A stretch of 40,607 bases of DNA from an uncultured Rikenella sp. (GTDB taxonomy: Bacteria; Bacteroidota; Bacteroidia; Bacteroidales; Rikenellaceae), in NCBI RefSeq assembly GCF_947628055.1, contig NZ_CANQYJ010000006.1:1-40607 (forward strand), in the 5' to 3' direction. Below, one piece after another: positions 1 to 7,350 of the stretch. The notes beneath the pieces were generated by a model. That model was not told the origin of the DNA, did not search any database, and saw nothing but the letters and a program-made list of their open reading frames with translations. Both the position numbers and the translations under genes were made by a program. Each line of letters opens with the position of its first letter. Positions within the stretch are counted from its first letter, which is position 1.

Positions 1-48
1 AAATTTAAATTTAATAAAAATGTTAACGTTGGTATTTATAAATTGTAA
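1..48 (+). CDS. C-terminal end of fibre/baseplate-type gene (wraps from the right edge)
   Basis: The first 16 codons are open in frame 1 and end at TAA 46-48, giving KFKFNKNVNVGIYKL. The ORF starting at 40395 reaches the last base of the window in exactly the phase that continues into codon 1-3 here. If the map is circular, the joined product is 86 aa. The Asn/Val/Ile-rich beta-type ending suits a small virion appendage protein. This is an inference from phase and composition; a chance open stretch of 48 bases cannot be excluded. Confidence 0.6.
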   Translation, partial: KFKFNKNVNVGIYKL

Positions 49-116
49 AAAACTAATTGAAAATATTAAGAAAGAAGATGATTAAAATAGAAAATATTAA
101 AAGGAGGTGAATAATA

Positions 117-320
117 ATGAAGAATAAAACTTACGATGTCTTAAAATACATTGCACAAGTTTTTTTACCAGCATTAACCGTATTTGTTGGCGTAGTGCTA
201 AAATGTTTTAATTGTAGTTTTACTGATATTGTAATTACAATTATGACAGCTTTCGACGCATTTTTAGGCTCAGCATTGATGATATCAAATGCTAATTATA
301 ATAAGAAAGAAGGTAATTAA
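117..320 (+). CDS. Putative holin, Dp-1 type
   Basis: This 67-aa protein has two hydrophobic segments (about residues 8-30 and 37-57) separated by a short turn and ends in a charged tail (NYNKKEGN). It closely resembles small phage holins of the Dp-1 family, which typically carry YDxLKxIAxxxLPAL near the start and a GIS-YNK-like ending. Holins oligomerise in the cytoplasmic membrane and open it so that the endolysin reaches peptidoglycan. A perfect SD (AAGGAGGTGA at 101-110) precedes the ATG. It sits directly upstream of a 39-aa gene and the amidase, the usual lysis-cassette order. A different small membrane protein in the same cassette is the main alternative. Confidence 0.8.
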   Translation: MKNKTYDVLKYIAQVFLPALTVFVGVVLKCFNCSFTDIVITIMTAFDAFLGSALMISNANYNKKEGN

Positions 321-322
321 TA

Positions 323-442
323 ATGGAAGAAATTAAAAATATAGAAACAGAAGAAATTGAACTTACAGAAGAACAAGAAAAAGAATTTTCAAATGGTAAA
401 GGTGATGAAACAGAAGTTTTGGAGGTGGAATCTAATGAGTAA
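323..442 (+). CDS. 39-aa acidic protein of the lysis cassette
   Basis: A 39-codon ORF lies between holin and endolysin. It is extremely acidic (MEEIKNIETEEIELTEEQEK at the start) and has no membrane segment. It begins 2 bases after the holin stop and overlaps the endolysin start by 8 bases, so translation is probably coupled. The SD of the endolysin (GGAGGTG, 421-427) lies inside it. No family recognised. It may simply keep ribosomes moving through the lysis operon, or modulate holin or lysin. The call rests on tight packing and the lack of any gap rather than homology. Confidence 0.6.
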   Translation: MEEIKNIETEEIELTEEQEKEFSNGKGDETEVLEVESNE

Positions 443-1397
443 TTCAAGTTTAGCAACAGTAAAAGTTCCAGCAAGCACTTCTAATTATACAAAAGGAAGA
501 AGCGGAAGAAAGATAGAAATGATTGCTATTCATCATATGGCTGGTGTTTTAACCGCTCAACAATGCGGTAATATTTTTAAACAAGTTAATAGAGGAGCTT
601 CTACCCATTATGGAGTTGGGAAAAATGGTGAAATAGGTCAATACGTAGATGAAAGTGATACAGCATGGGCAAATTCAAACTGGGATAGTAATTGTAAATC
701 AGTAACAATTGAAACATCAAATTCTCAAACTGGTGGTAATTGGCCTGTATCAGATGTAACATTAAAATCATTAATTAAATTAGTGGCTGATATTGCTAAA
801 AGAAATAATATTACTTTAGTTAAAGGAAAGACTTTAGTATGGCATAGAATGTATGCAGCAACTACTTGTCCAGGAGACTACTTATTATCTAAAATAGATT
901 ATATTATTTCTGAAGCAAATAAAATTAATAATGGTGGAAGTGTTCCACAACCTACACCAACTCCAACACCACAACCAAGTAGTCAAACTGTAAATGTTAC
1001 ATATCGAGTAAAAACTAAAAAACACGGTTGGTTACCAGAAGTTAAAAACTTAACTGACTATGCTGGATATGAAAATAGCCCTGTTACTGATGTTGCTATT
1101 AAAGTAGATAAAGGCTCTATTAAATATAGAGTTCATGTTAGAGGTGGTAATTGGTTACCATATGTAACAGGATACAATATAAACGATATTCAAAATGGTT
1201 ATGCTGGAAATGGACGTGAAATAGACGCAATTCAAGTTTACTATTACACACCAGATGATATAAGACCATTCAAGAAAGCAAAATACAAAGTCAACAATTA
1301 TTCATTTCAAAAAGATACTGAAACAACTAATGGACAAGATGGTTACGCAGGCGTTTATGGTGTAAATGTTACTAAATTCCAAATAGTAATAGAATAA
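435..1397 (+). CDS. Endolysin: N-acetylmuramoyl-L-alanine amidase (Amidase_2)
   Basis: This 320-aa lysin would cleave the amide between MurNAc and L-Ala in peptidoglycan. Residues about 20-160 form an Amidase_2/PGRP zinc domain with candidate ligands in AIHHMAG (H33/H34), WHRM (H137) and TTCPG (C145). A Pro/Thr linker (PQPTPTPTPQ, about 171-180) leads to a C-terminal wall-binding region with Trp/Gly motifs HGWLPEV, GGNWLPYV and NGYAGNGREIDAIQVYY, as seen in many clostridial phage lysins. The start is taken at 435, with GGAGGTG seven bases upstream; a longer in-frame extension to 357 lacks an SD and overlaps the 39-aa gene. The operon ends in a terminator that overlaps the stop codon. Confidence 0.93.
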   Translation: MSNSSLATVKVPASTSNYTKGRSGRKIEMIAIHHMAGVLTAQQCGNIFKQVNRGASTHYGVGKNGEIGQYVDESDTAWANSNWDSNCKSVTIETSNSQTGGNWPVSDVTLKSLIKLVADIAKRNNITLVKGKTLVWHRMYAATTCPGDYLLSKIDYIISEANKINNGGSVPQPTPTPTPQPSSQTVNVTYRVKTKKHGWLPEVKNLTDYAGYENSPVTDVAIKVDKGSIKYRVHVRGGNWLPYVTGYNINDIQNGYAGNGREIDAIQVYYYTPDDIRPFKKAKYKVNNYSFQKDTETTNGQDGYAGVYGVNVTKFQIVIE

Positions 1398-1423
1398 GAC
1401 TTTTTTATAAAGTCTTTTTTTTT
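1396..1423 (+). terminator. Rho-independent terminator of the lysis operon
   Basis: Stem AAGACTTT (1396-1403) pairs with AAAGTCTT (1409-1416) around a TTTAT loop and runs straight into a T tract. The first two bases of the stem are the last two of the endolysin stop codon. Confidence 0.9.
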
Positions 1424-1459
1424 ATTCTTAAAAAGTATAAAAAATATATAAAAAAAGTA

Positions 1460-1488
1460 TTTACAAAATATAAAAAAAGTAGTATAAT
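1460..1488 (+). promoter_or_regulatory. Sigma-A-type promoter for the 1.5-4.5 kb operon
   Basis: TTTACA (1460-1465), a 17-base spacer and TATAAT (1483-1488). It is preceded by A-tracts forming a likely UP element. The 20 bases ATATAAAAAAAGTATTTACA (1446-1465) recur identically at 20912-20931 in front of another promoter. Confidence 0.85.
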
Positions 1489-1510
1489 CTTATAAACGGA
1501 GGTGATTAAA

Positions 1511-1666
1511 ATGAATGATAAGAAATTGAGAATAGTCAGTCGAAAAATTGAAAAACTTAATTTTAAAATCAAGTTATACAAAAACAAAATTGACTATTTA
1601 AAATTCAAGAAATATCAAATACAAAGTGAAATTGACATTGAAAAAATGCAAAAAAACAAAAAGTAA
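1511..1666 (+). CDS. 51-aa basic coiled-coil protein
   Basis: First gene after the promoter, with SD GGAGGTGA six bases before the ATG. The product is 51 aa, very rich in Lys and Ile/Leu with heptad-like spacing (RKIEKLNFKIKLYKNKIDYL), predicting one long amphipathic helix. No family recognised. It is followed after 11 bases by a ribbon-helix-helix gene, so the two may form a small regulatory pair. Real-gene status is supported by promoter, SD and packing, not by homology. Confidence 0.65.
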   Translation: MNDKKLRIVSRKIEKLNFKIKLYKNKIDYLKFKKYQIQSEIDIEKMQKNKK

Positions 1667-1677
1667 AGGAGGAAGAA

Positions 1678-1797
1678 ATGATACATATTAAATTGCCTGA
1701 TGAATTAATTTTAGAATTAAGAAAAGAAGCAAATGAAAAAGGTTTATCATTAAACGCTTATGTAAGAATGCTATTAATTGAAAGACCGAAAAAATGA
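1678..1797 (+). CDS. Small ribbon-helix-helix DNA-binding protein
   Basis: A 39-aa protein matching the minimal Arc/CopG ribbon-helix-helix pattern: a beta strand (IHIKLPDEL), helix A (ILELRKEANEKG) and the turn plus helix B (LSLNAYVRMLLIER). Such proteins dimerise and bind operators in the major groove through the paired beta strands. Its place just behind a strong promoter suggests an early repressor, possibly autoregulatory. SD AAAGGAGGAAG precedes the ATG. Its stop overlaps the ATG of the homing endonuclease (ATGA, 1794-1797), coupling translation of the two. Confidence 0.75.
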   Translation: MIHIKLPDELILELRKEANEKGLSLNAYVRMLLIERPKK

Positions 1798-2513
1798 CAA
1801 AAGAAGAATATTTAAAAAAACTAGAGGTATTTAATTATACTGTCTATATGCACAAAAACAAAATAAATGGTAAAGTTTATATTGGTATTACAAAAAGAAA
1901 TCCTAAATACAGATGGAATAATGGTAAAGGGTATTACAATCAAGTATTTAAAAAAGCAATTGATATTTATGGATGGGATAATTTTGAACATATTATATTA
2001 TTTACTAATTTATCTAAAGAAGAAGCAGAACAAAAAGAAATTGAATTAATAAAAAAATATAATTCTTCAAATAGCAAATATGGTTATAATATTTCAAAAG
2101 GTGGATTAGTTAATAATGGTGTTCCTTGTAAAGAAGAAACAAAAAGAAAAATAAGTGTTTCTAATAAAGGAGAAAAAAATGGTATGTATCATAAAAAACA
2201 TACTGAAAACTCTTTGATAAAAATATCAAATGCTAGTAAAAAGCTATGGCAAAATGAAGAACATAAAAAGAAAATGTCTGAAAAAATGAAAGGAAATGCT
2301 TATAGATTTAAAAAAGGAAATATTCCATGGAACAAAGGAAAAAAATGTAAACCAGCAATAAATAGAAAAAAAGTTCAATGTATTGAAACAGGAGAAATAT
2401 TTAATTCTATTGCAGAAGCAGAAAAAATAAAAAATACAAATAATATAAGTTGTTGTTGTAGTGGAAAAAGAAAATCAACAAAAGGTTATCATTGGAGATA
2501 TTATGAAGAATAA
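1794..2513 (+). CDS. GIY-YIG homing endonuclease with NUMOD3 and NUMOD1 motifs
   Basis: A 239-aa site-specific endonuclease. Residues about 14-100 are a GIY-YIG domain (YTVYMHKNKINGKVYIGIT, then the catalytic-type GWDNFE and EKELI-like helix). Residues about 105-180 contain several NUMOD3 repeats (KEETKRKISVSNKGEKNGMY; NIPWNKGKK), and the last 45 form a NUMOD1/IENR1 helix-turn-helix (FNSIAEAEK... CSGKRKSTKGYHWRYYEE). The modules bind DNA along a long target site. The gene is free-standing and overlaps both neighbours (4 bases upstream, 11 downstream), so it has been fitted tightly into an operon without a visible intron. Such genes spread by cutting endonuclease-free copies of the locus in co-infecting phages. 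Confidence 0.9.
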   Translation: MTKEEYLKKLEVFNYTVYMHKNKINGKVYIGITKRNPKYRWNNGKGYYNQVFKKAIDIYGWDNFEHIILFTNLSKEEAEQKEIELIKKYNSSNSKYGYNISKGGLVNNGVPCKEETKRKISVSNKGEKNGMYHKKHTENSLIKISNASKKLWQNEEHKKKMSEKMKGNAYRFKKGNIPWNKGKKCKPAINRKKVQCIETGEIFNSIAEAEKIKNTNNISCCCSGKRKSTKGYHWRYYEE

Positions 2514-3900
2514 GATAATAGAACAATTAAAATATTTCAATGGTGTTAGTTTTAATGAAAAAAATCATACTTATAAATTAAAAGATTATCAATTTGGAAT
2601 ATCAGTAACTCAACTTATAGAAAGTTATGCAAACGAATTTAACGTAGAAGAAGTTGCTTCTAGAATTGCTATAAGAGATAATACGACTACATTTGAAATT
2701 TTAAAAAAATGGAAAATTGAAAATCAAGAAGCGTGTCTAAAGGGTTCTAAAATACACGTAGAGGCTCAAAATATATGGAAAGGTATAAATATACCTTTAA
2801 ATATAAAAAAATGCCATACGGGGCTTAAAAATGCTATTAATAGTGGTGTTAAACAAGCAAAACAATTTTATCAAGATTATAAAAATGTTTATGATATGTT
2901 ATATGATGAATTTATAGTGTGGTCTAAAGAATATGATATAGCAGGTTCAATTGATGGAATTATGTATAATAAATTAACACAACAATGTTGCATTTTGGAT
3001 TTTAAAACTAATAAAAAATTAGAATTTATTTCAAAATATAAAAAAAAGATGAAAATACCATTACAAAAATTAGATGATTGCAATGGACAACATTATTTTA
3101 TACAATTAAGTATTTATAAATTTTTGATTGAAAAATATACCAACATAAAAGTTGATGAATTATTTATTGTTTATTTTGATACAAATATTGATAATTATCA
3201 AATTATCGAAGTACCTTATTTAAAAAAAGAGGTAGAAAAAATATTAAATTTAAGGAGGGCTAACAAAATGGCAAAAATGATTTTGGTTATGGGAGAACCA
3301 GCAAGTGGTAAAACTGTATCACTTAGAAATATCCCAAAAAATGAACTTTATTACATTGACTGTGATAAAAAAGGATTAAACTACAAAGGTTGGAGAAATG
3401 ACTTTAATGAAGAAAAGAAAAACTTTTGTAGAACTAATAATGGAGAAGATGTAAAAAAAATATTAGAGGGCATATCAAATTCAAGAGATGATATTAAATA
3501 TATTGCTGTTGATACTATTAATTCTATAATGATTGCCGATGAAATGGTTAGAATGAAAGGCAAAAATTATAACGAATGGCAAGATTTAGCAAAATGTATT
3601 TTTGAATTAATTGATGTAGTTCCAGGATTAAGAGATGACTTAACCGTTATATTTTTAGGACACACGCAAACTGATGATGAGGGCTTTACTAGATTATTGA
3701 CTAATGGACGTAAACTTAACAAAATAGGACTTGAAAAATATTTTGACACAGTTTTAATTGCTAAAAATATTGATGGAAAATATCAATTTGAAACTACTTC
3801 ATCAACATCTACTGCTAGAGTACCAATGGGAAGTTTTGAAGGACAACAATATGTTGATAATGATTTATATGAAGTTATTAAAGAATTAAAAGAATTTTAG
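2503..3900 (+). CDS. PD-(D/E)XK nuclease fused to Sak4-like AAA/RecA-type ATPase
   Basis: A 465-aa recombination protein made of two parts. Residues 1-255 are a RecB/Cas4-like nuclease: GSKIH (H85), AGSIDGI (D151), ILDFKTNK (D166, K168) and QLSIY (Q201, Y205), the order expected for the PD-(D/E)XK exonuclease core. Residues 256-465 are a Sak4-like single-strand annealing/recombinase ATPase with Walker A GEPASGKT and Walker B IKYIAVDT. At the junction an AAGGAGG SD and ATG (3268) sit in frame, so the ATPase can also be made alone. In related phages I expect two separate genes. The start is taken at 2503, overlapping the endonuclease gene by 11 bases; a GTG at 2461 is in frame but buried. The SSB gene follows directly. 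Confidence 0.82.
   Translation: MKNKIIEQLKYFNGVSFNEKNHTYKLKDYQFGISVTQLIESYANEFNVEEVASRIAIRDNTTTFEILKKWKIENQEACLKGSKIHVEAQNIWKGINIPLNIKKCHTGLKNAINSGVKQAKQFYQDYKNVYDMLYDEFIVWSKEYDIAGSIDGIMYNKLTQQCCILDFKTNKKLEFISKYKKKMKIPLQKLDDCNGQHYFIQLSIYKFLIEKYTNIKVDELFIVYFDTNIDNYQIIEVPYLKKEVEKILNLRRANKMAKMILVMGEPASGKTVSLRNIPKNELYYIDCDKKGLNYKGWRNDFNEEKKNFCRTNNGEDVKKILEGISNSRDDIKYIAVDTINSIMIADEMVRMKGKNYNEWQDLAKCIFELIDVVPGLRDDLTVIFLGHTQTDDEGFTRLLTNGRKLNKIGLEKYFDTVLIAKNIDGKYQFETTSSTSTARVPMGSFEGQQYVDNDLYEVIKELKEF
3252..3270 (+). promoter_or_regulatory. Internal ribosome-binding site and ATG for the ATPase half
   Basis: AAGGAGG (3252-3258) lies nine bases before an in-frame ATG (3268-3270). It would give a free 210-aa ATPase besides the fusion. 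It is as good as the SD of any separate gene in the window, which suggests the fusion arose from loss of a stop between two cistrons. Confidence 0.75.
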
Positions 3901-3918
3901 AAAGTGAGGAAAAAGAAA

Positions 3919-4521
3919 ATGGAAAGAATTAATAATTGGGAAGAAATTGAAGAAAAGGGAACAAGTGATTTTATAAGACTAAGTGCAGGAGGATATATTG
4001 GCATTATTAAAAGTGCTGAAGAACATACAAGTGAAAGTGGAAATAAATCTTTGAAAATTGAATGTGATATTGCCGAGGGAAATTTTAAAGACTATTTTCA
4101 AAAAAGTTATGATAACAACCCTAATGCTGATAAAAAATGGGATAATAATAGCACTAGATATTTAGGATTAGGTGAAAGTTCATTACCATTTTTAAAAGGT
4201 TTTATTACAAGTGTTGAAAAGTCTAATACAGGCTATACTTGGAATTGGGATGAAAAAAGTTTAGTTGGCAAAAAAGTTGGAATTGTTTATCAATACGAAG
4301 AATATGAAAAACAAGATGGTTCAACAGCTATTAAAACAAAATTAAATCAATTTAGAAGTCTTGATAAACTTGATGAAGTAAATAAAAATGAAAGAATTAC
4401 TAAAAATGTTAAATTACTAAATGGAAATTATATTCCTATTGATAATTATAATGGAAATCAAAGTCAAGCAAGTCAAGAAAATTCCGAATTAAGAATTGCT
4501 GATGATGAATTACCTTTTTAA
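3919..4521 (+). CDS. Single-stranded DNA-binding protein (DUF669-like) with DDELPF tail
   Basis: A 200-aa protein ending in IADDELPF, the acidic hydrophobic tail by which SSBs recruit partner proteins. The body (about residues 15-150) has the beta-rich pattern of phage DUF669-like SSBs (FIRLSAGGYIGIIKSAEEH; VGKKVGIVYQYEEYEKQDGS; KTKLNQFRSLDKL). It would coat ssDNA during replication and annealing by the upstream Sak4-like ATPase; nuclease, ATPase and SSB in a row form a complete phage recombination module. The start at 3919 is preferred, with GAGG (3906-3909) as SD; the longer GTG start at 3904 would overlap that SD. A terminator follows immediately. Confidence 0.85.
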   Translation: MERINNWEEIEEKGTSDFIRLSAGGYIGIIKSAEEHTSESGNKSLKIECDIAEGNFKDYFQKSYDNNPNADKKWDNNSTRYLGLGESSLPFLKGFITSVEKSNTGYTWNWDEKSLVGKKVGIVYQYEEYEKQDGSTAIKTKLNQFRSLDKLDEVNKNERITKNVKLLNGNYIPIDNYNGNQSQASQENSELRIADDELPF

Positions 4522-4524
4522 ATT

Positions 4525-4548
4525 AGAATATTTTTAATATTCTTTTTT
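4525..4548 (+). terminator. Rho-independent terminator after the SSB gene
   Basis: AGAATATT (4525-4532) pairs with AATATTCT (4536-4543) over a 3-base loop, followed by a T run. It closes the 1.5-4.5 kb operon. Confidence 0.85.
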
Positions 4549-4556
4549 AAAAACTA

Positions 4557-4585
4557 TTTACAATGAGGTACAATTATGGTACACT
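4557..4585 (+). promoter_or_regulatory. Promoter with operator-like repeats for the replication operon
   Basis: TTTACA (4557-4562), a 17-base spacer and TACACT (4580-4585). Two GGTACA direct repeats (4567-4572 and 4578-4583) lie 11 bases apart, in the spacer and across the -10, a layout expected of a repressor operator. The AbrB-like protein encoded next is an obvious candidate ligand. Confidence 0.7.
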
Positions 4586-4612
4586 GATATTACAGTAGAT
4601 AGGAGGTGAACA

Positions 4613-4777
4613 ATGAAAAACAAGCAACATTTGATATTTCAAAAAAATGCTGATAAAACAAGAAATCGTGTTATTATTCCACAATTCTTTATTAATAAAT
4701 ATGGTAGAAGATTTTATATGGAAATTAACGAAGACGAAATTATTTTAAGACCAGTTGGAAAGAAAGAAGGGAAATAA
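4613..4777 (+). CDS. AbrB/MazE-like small transcription factor
   Basis: A 54-aa protein with the swapped-hairpin AbrB/SpoVT pattern: TRNRVIIPQFFINKYGRRFYM followed by EINEDEIILRPV. Such dimers bind DNA through a beta-barrel surface and act as repressors. The strong SD AGGAGGTGAAC precedes the ATG. The last base of its stop is the first base of the helicase ATG, so both are co-translated. As first gene of the operon, behind a promoter with repeated GGTACA, it probably autoregulates. An antitoxin role is unlikely because no toxin gene is adjacent. Confidence 0.7.
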   Translation: MKNKQHLIFQKNADKTRNRVIIPQFFINKYGRRFYMEINEDEIILRPVGKKEGK

Positions 4778-6516
4778 TGACAGAGAAACAATTATTTGCT
4801 AAAGAAACATTTGTTGACCTTTTTTCTAAAAGTGGTGTTGACCGAATATCAAGAGAAGATGAATTATTTATTGAAGCAAAAAAACTTGGCATTGAAAAAA
4901 GATTTAAGGAAAGCTTAAAAAAATATGAGACATTGCTTAAAGATAAGATATCTTTAGACGACAATATAAAACTTCCAAAATGCAAATATGATATTGAAAG
5001 TTACAATATGTTAAATTACACTTGCAACATTCATGGCATAACAGATGGAAGCAATTATAAATTCTCATATATTCCAGTTTTACCAGTTGAAAGGTATATC
5101 AATAAAGAAACTGAAAAGGAAAAAGTTAAAATAATATTTTACAAAGAAAATGAATGGAAAGAACTTATCGTTGACCGAAGTCAACTTGCAATTAGTCAAA
5201 AAATACTTTTATTAAGTGATTATGGGCTTGATGTTAATAGTGAAAATGTAAAATATTATATACGTTATTTCAATGATATACTTAATACTAACGACATAAA
5301 AAAAATGGATAGTGTATCTCATATTGGTTGGAAAGAAAGCTTATTTATTCCTTACGACAGTTATGGAATATTTGACGGAGTTGAAGATTTTAAAAAAATC
5401 TATCAAGCAATATCAACTAAAGGAAACTATGAAAAATGGAAAGATGTTATAAAAGACTTAAGGAAAAACAAAATAATAAAATTGCTTATGGCTGTAACAC
5501 TTGCAAGCCCTTTACTTGAAAAATTAAGCTTGCAACCATATATAGTCAACTTGTGGAGTTCTTTAAGTGGAAATGGTAAGACTTTATCTTGCATGGTAGC
5601 AATGAGTATTTGGGGAAACCCAGAAATAGGAGCTTTAAGAATGTCAAGCAATAACACACAAAATTATTATATAACCATAGCTTCATTTATGAGAAATATG
5701 ACTTGTTATTTTGATGAATTACAAATAGTTAAAAATTCAAAATATCTTGATATGGAAAGCCTAGTCATGGACTTATGCAACGGAACTGAAAAAGGTCGAT
5801 TAAATAAGAATAGTCAAGTAAAAGAAGTTAAGACGTGGTTTAATAATTTCTTATTTACTAGCAACAACCGTATTGTAGATGAAAACGCAGGAGAACAATT
5901 ATATAACAGAGTTATTGATTTAGAAATTGGAGAAAAAATAATCGAAAATGGGCAAGAAATAGCTAGAATTATAAAAAATAATTATGGTTTTGCTGGTAAG
6001 GAATATATTAAATATATTCAAACAACAGGATTTGATGAAATATCAAAAAGATTTAACGAGATATATAGTGAAATAATGGAAAATACTAATTCAACAAGTA
6101 AGCAAGCTAGTTCACTAGCAAGCATATTACTAGCTAATGAATTAGGGAATAAATGTATATTCCAAGATGATTACATTTTACAACCAAAAGACATATATGA
6201 ATATATCAATGATGAAAAAGAAATTAAAACTTCTATTAAGGCAAGAAATTATATTGTTAACGTAATAAATGCTAACGAAAAAAGATTTGCCGACCAAAAT
6301 TATGGCGAGTCTTGGGGAATTATTACTGAAACTAATATATGTTGTATTAATTCTGAAATTCTATTTAGGGAATTAAAAAAAGGTGGATTTGAATTTAATA
6401 CGGTAAAAAAAGAATGGGCTGAAATGGGTTTTTTAGAAAGGAATTCACAAGGAAGATATATTCATAATACACAAGTTAGAAGCAGAAAAGGTACATTTGT
6501 TCGATTAAATTTATAA
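4777..6516 (+). CDS. DUF927-type replicative helicase
   Basis: A 579-aa protein of the DUF927 family, ATPases that serve as phage replicative helicases. The central ATPase has Walker A SLSGNGKT (residues 262-269), a Walker B-like CYFDEL (D313, E314), and a sensor segment NNFLFTSNN. The N-terminal 200 residues include a CxxHG-like piece (YTCNIHG) and DSVSHIGWKE, typical just upstream of DUF927 cores. The C-terminus (about 480-579) looks like a winged helix (INSEILFRELKKGGFEFNTVKKEWAEMGFL). No primase active site (toprim or AEP) was seen, so priming is probably by the host. An iteron array directly downstream suggests that this gene and its origin form one replication unit. Confidence 0.85.
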   Translation: MTEKQLFAKETFVDLFSKSGVDRISREDELFIEAKKLGIEKRFKESLKKYETLLKDKISLDDNIKLPKCKYDIESYNMLNYTCNIHGITDGSNYKFSYIPVLPVERYINKETEKEKVKIIFYKENEWKELIVDRSQLAISQKILLLSDYGLDVNSENVKYYIRYFNDILNTNDIKKMDSVSHIGWKESLFIPYDSYGIFDGVEDFKKIYQAISTKGNYEKWKDVIKDLRKNKIIKLLMAVTLASPLLEKLSLQPYIVNLWSSLSGNGKTLSCMVAMSIWGNPEIGALRMSSNNTQNYYITIASFMRNMTCYFDELQIVKNSKYLDMESLVMDLCNGTEKGRLNKNSQVKEVKTWFNNFLFTSNNRIVDENAGEQLYNRVIDLEIGEKIIENGQEIARIIKNNYGFAGKEYIKYIQTTGFDEISKRFNEIYSEIMENTNSTSKQASSLASILLANELGNKCIFQDDYILQPKDIYEYINDEKEIKTSIKARNYIVNVINANEKRFADQNYGESWGIITETNICCINSEILFRELKKGGFEFNTVKKEWAEMGFLERNSQGRYIHNTQVRSRKGTFVRLNL

Positions 6517-6817
6517 AAAAACTAACGATGTTAGGGGAAAAATAACGTAAAAATAGGGCTTAAACCCAGTGTTTTAGGGAAAAACTAACAAACTAACAAA
6601 AAAATGGGGTATACACTATATATATAAAATAAAAAAATGCGTATTCTATATAATAGTGTATATGTTAAAAAGTGTTAGAGGCGTTAGAGTATTAGTATTT
6701 AAGGGAAAAATATGTTAGTTCTATGTTAGTTATATGTTAGTTATTAATAAAAAATGTTAGTTTTTTATATAATATATACTATTTACTATATATTTATATT
6801 AATAAAAAGGAGGATAA
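6517..6817. other. Putative replication origin (iteron array and AT-rich segment)
   Basis: This 301-base gap holds no ORF with an SD but about ten copies of GTTAG or its complement CTAAC. GTTAG is at 6530, 6674, 6683, 6714, 6725, 6736 and 6756; CTAAC is at 6522, 6585 and 6593. The three central copies (TATGTTAGTT) are spaced exactly 11 bases, one helical turn. An inverted repeat (TATACACTATATATA 6610-6624; TATATAATAGTGTATA 6647-6662) and a nearly pure A/T stretch (about 6761-6805) could be the stem-loop and unwinding element. The position after the replicative helicase supports origin function; operator function for the next operon is the alternative. Confidence 0.6.
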
Positions 6818-7126
6818 ATGAAAGTAAAATTAACTAATAAACTAAATAATAATATTATTTATTGTGAATTAACTAATAATAATATTTCAATTTTAAATTC
6901 ATATAAAATAAAAAGTAAAAAAGAAATGAAAATATTTTTAGAAGTTTTACCATTATATACAATAAAAAGAAATATTAATTCTTGCTTAAATGAATGGGTG
7001 GCTCATAATAGATTATATAAATTAGGTTTATTTAAAGAACATACTATAAATACTGATTTATCTAAAAATGAAAGTATTTTAAGAAGAATTGGATATTATT
7101 TATTAAGTAGAGGAGGCAAAAAATGA
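6818..7126 (+). CDS. Conserved phage protein of unknown function (102 aa)
   Basis: First gene after the putative origin, with a perfect SD (AAAAAGGAGGATAA). The C-terminal half (NSCLNEWVAHNRLYKLGLF, then DLSKNESILRRIGYYLL) matches a small conserved protein I recognise from early regions of Gram-positive phages, whose role is unknown. No membrane segment or catalytic motif is visible; it appears to be alpha/beta and basic. Its stop overlaps the next ATG by four bases. No specific promoter could be defined: a TATAAT at 6768 has no good -35. Confidence 0.65.
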   Translation: MKVKLTNKLNNNIIYCELTNNNISILNSYKIKSKKEMKIFLEVLPLYTIKRNINSCLNEWVAHNRLYKLGLFKEHTINTDLSKNESILRRIGYYLLSRGGKK

Positions 7127-7350
7127 TAACTTATTTTTTAATAAAATATTTATTAATTGACAATATAATACTTGAAATTAAAAAGGGAAATTATTTTAAT
7201 AAAATATTTAGTATAATTTGCTTTCCAATAACATTAATTTTAATTGTATTAGGAATTGTGGCAGATTTAATTATACTTCCGTTTTATTTAATAATGATGT
7301 TTATAATTATTATTTTAAATGTGAAAGGAAATGATGAAGATGGAAAATAA
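7123..7350 (+). CDS. Small membrane protein (75 aa)
   Basis: The product has a hydrophobic N-terminal stretch (MITYFLIKYLLI) and two long membrane segments near residues 28-50 and 52-68, ending in a charged tail (KGNDEDGK). It is translationally coupled by ATGA to the preceding gene, whose GAGGAGG supplies the SD. No family recognised. Small membrane proteins in early phage operons often inhibit host functions or exclude other phages, but nothing in the sequence assigns such a role here. Confidence 0.65.
   Translation: MITYFLIKYLLIDNIILEIKKGNYFNKIFSIICFPITLILIVLGIVADLIILPFYLIMMFIIIILNVKGNDEDGK

Noticed and set aside
78-110. Ten-codon mini-ORF overlapping the holin SD
   Set aside because: No convincing SD of its own and too short to judge; its stop simply falls in the GGAGGTGA motif.
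2889-3083. Several long minus-strand reading frames opposite real genes
   Set aside because: They lack SD sites and follow from the AT-rich codon use of the plus strand. All supported genes are on the plus strand.
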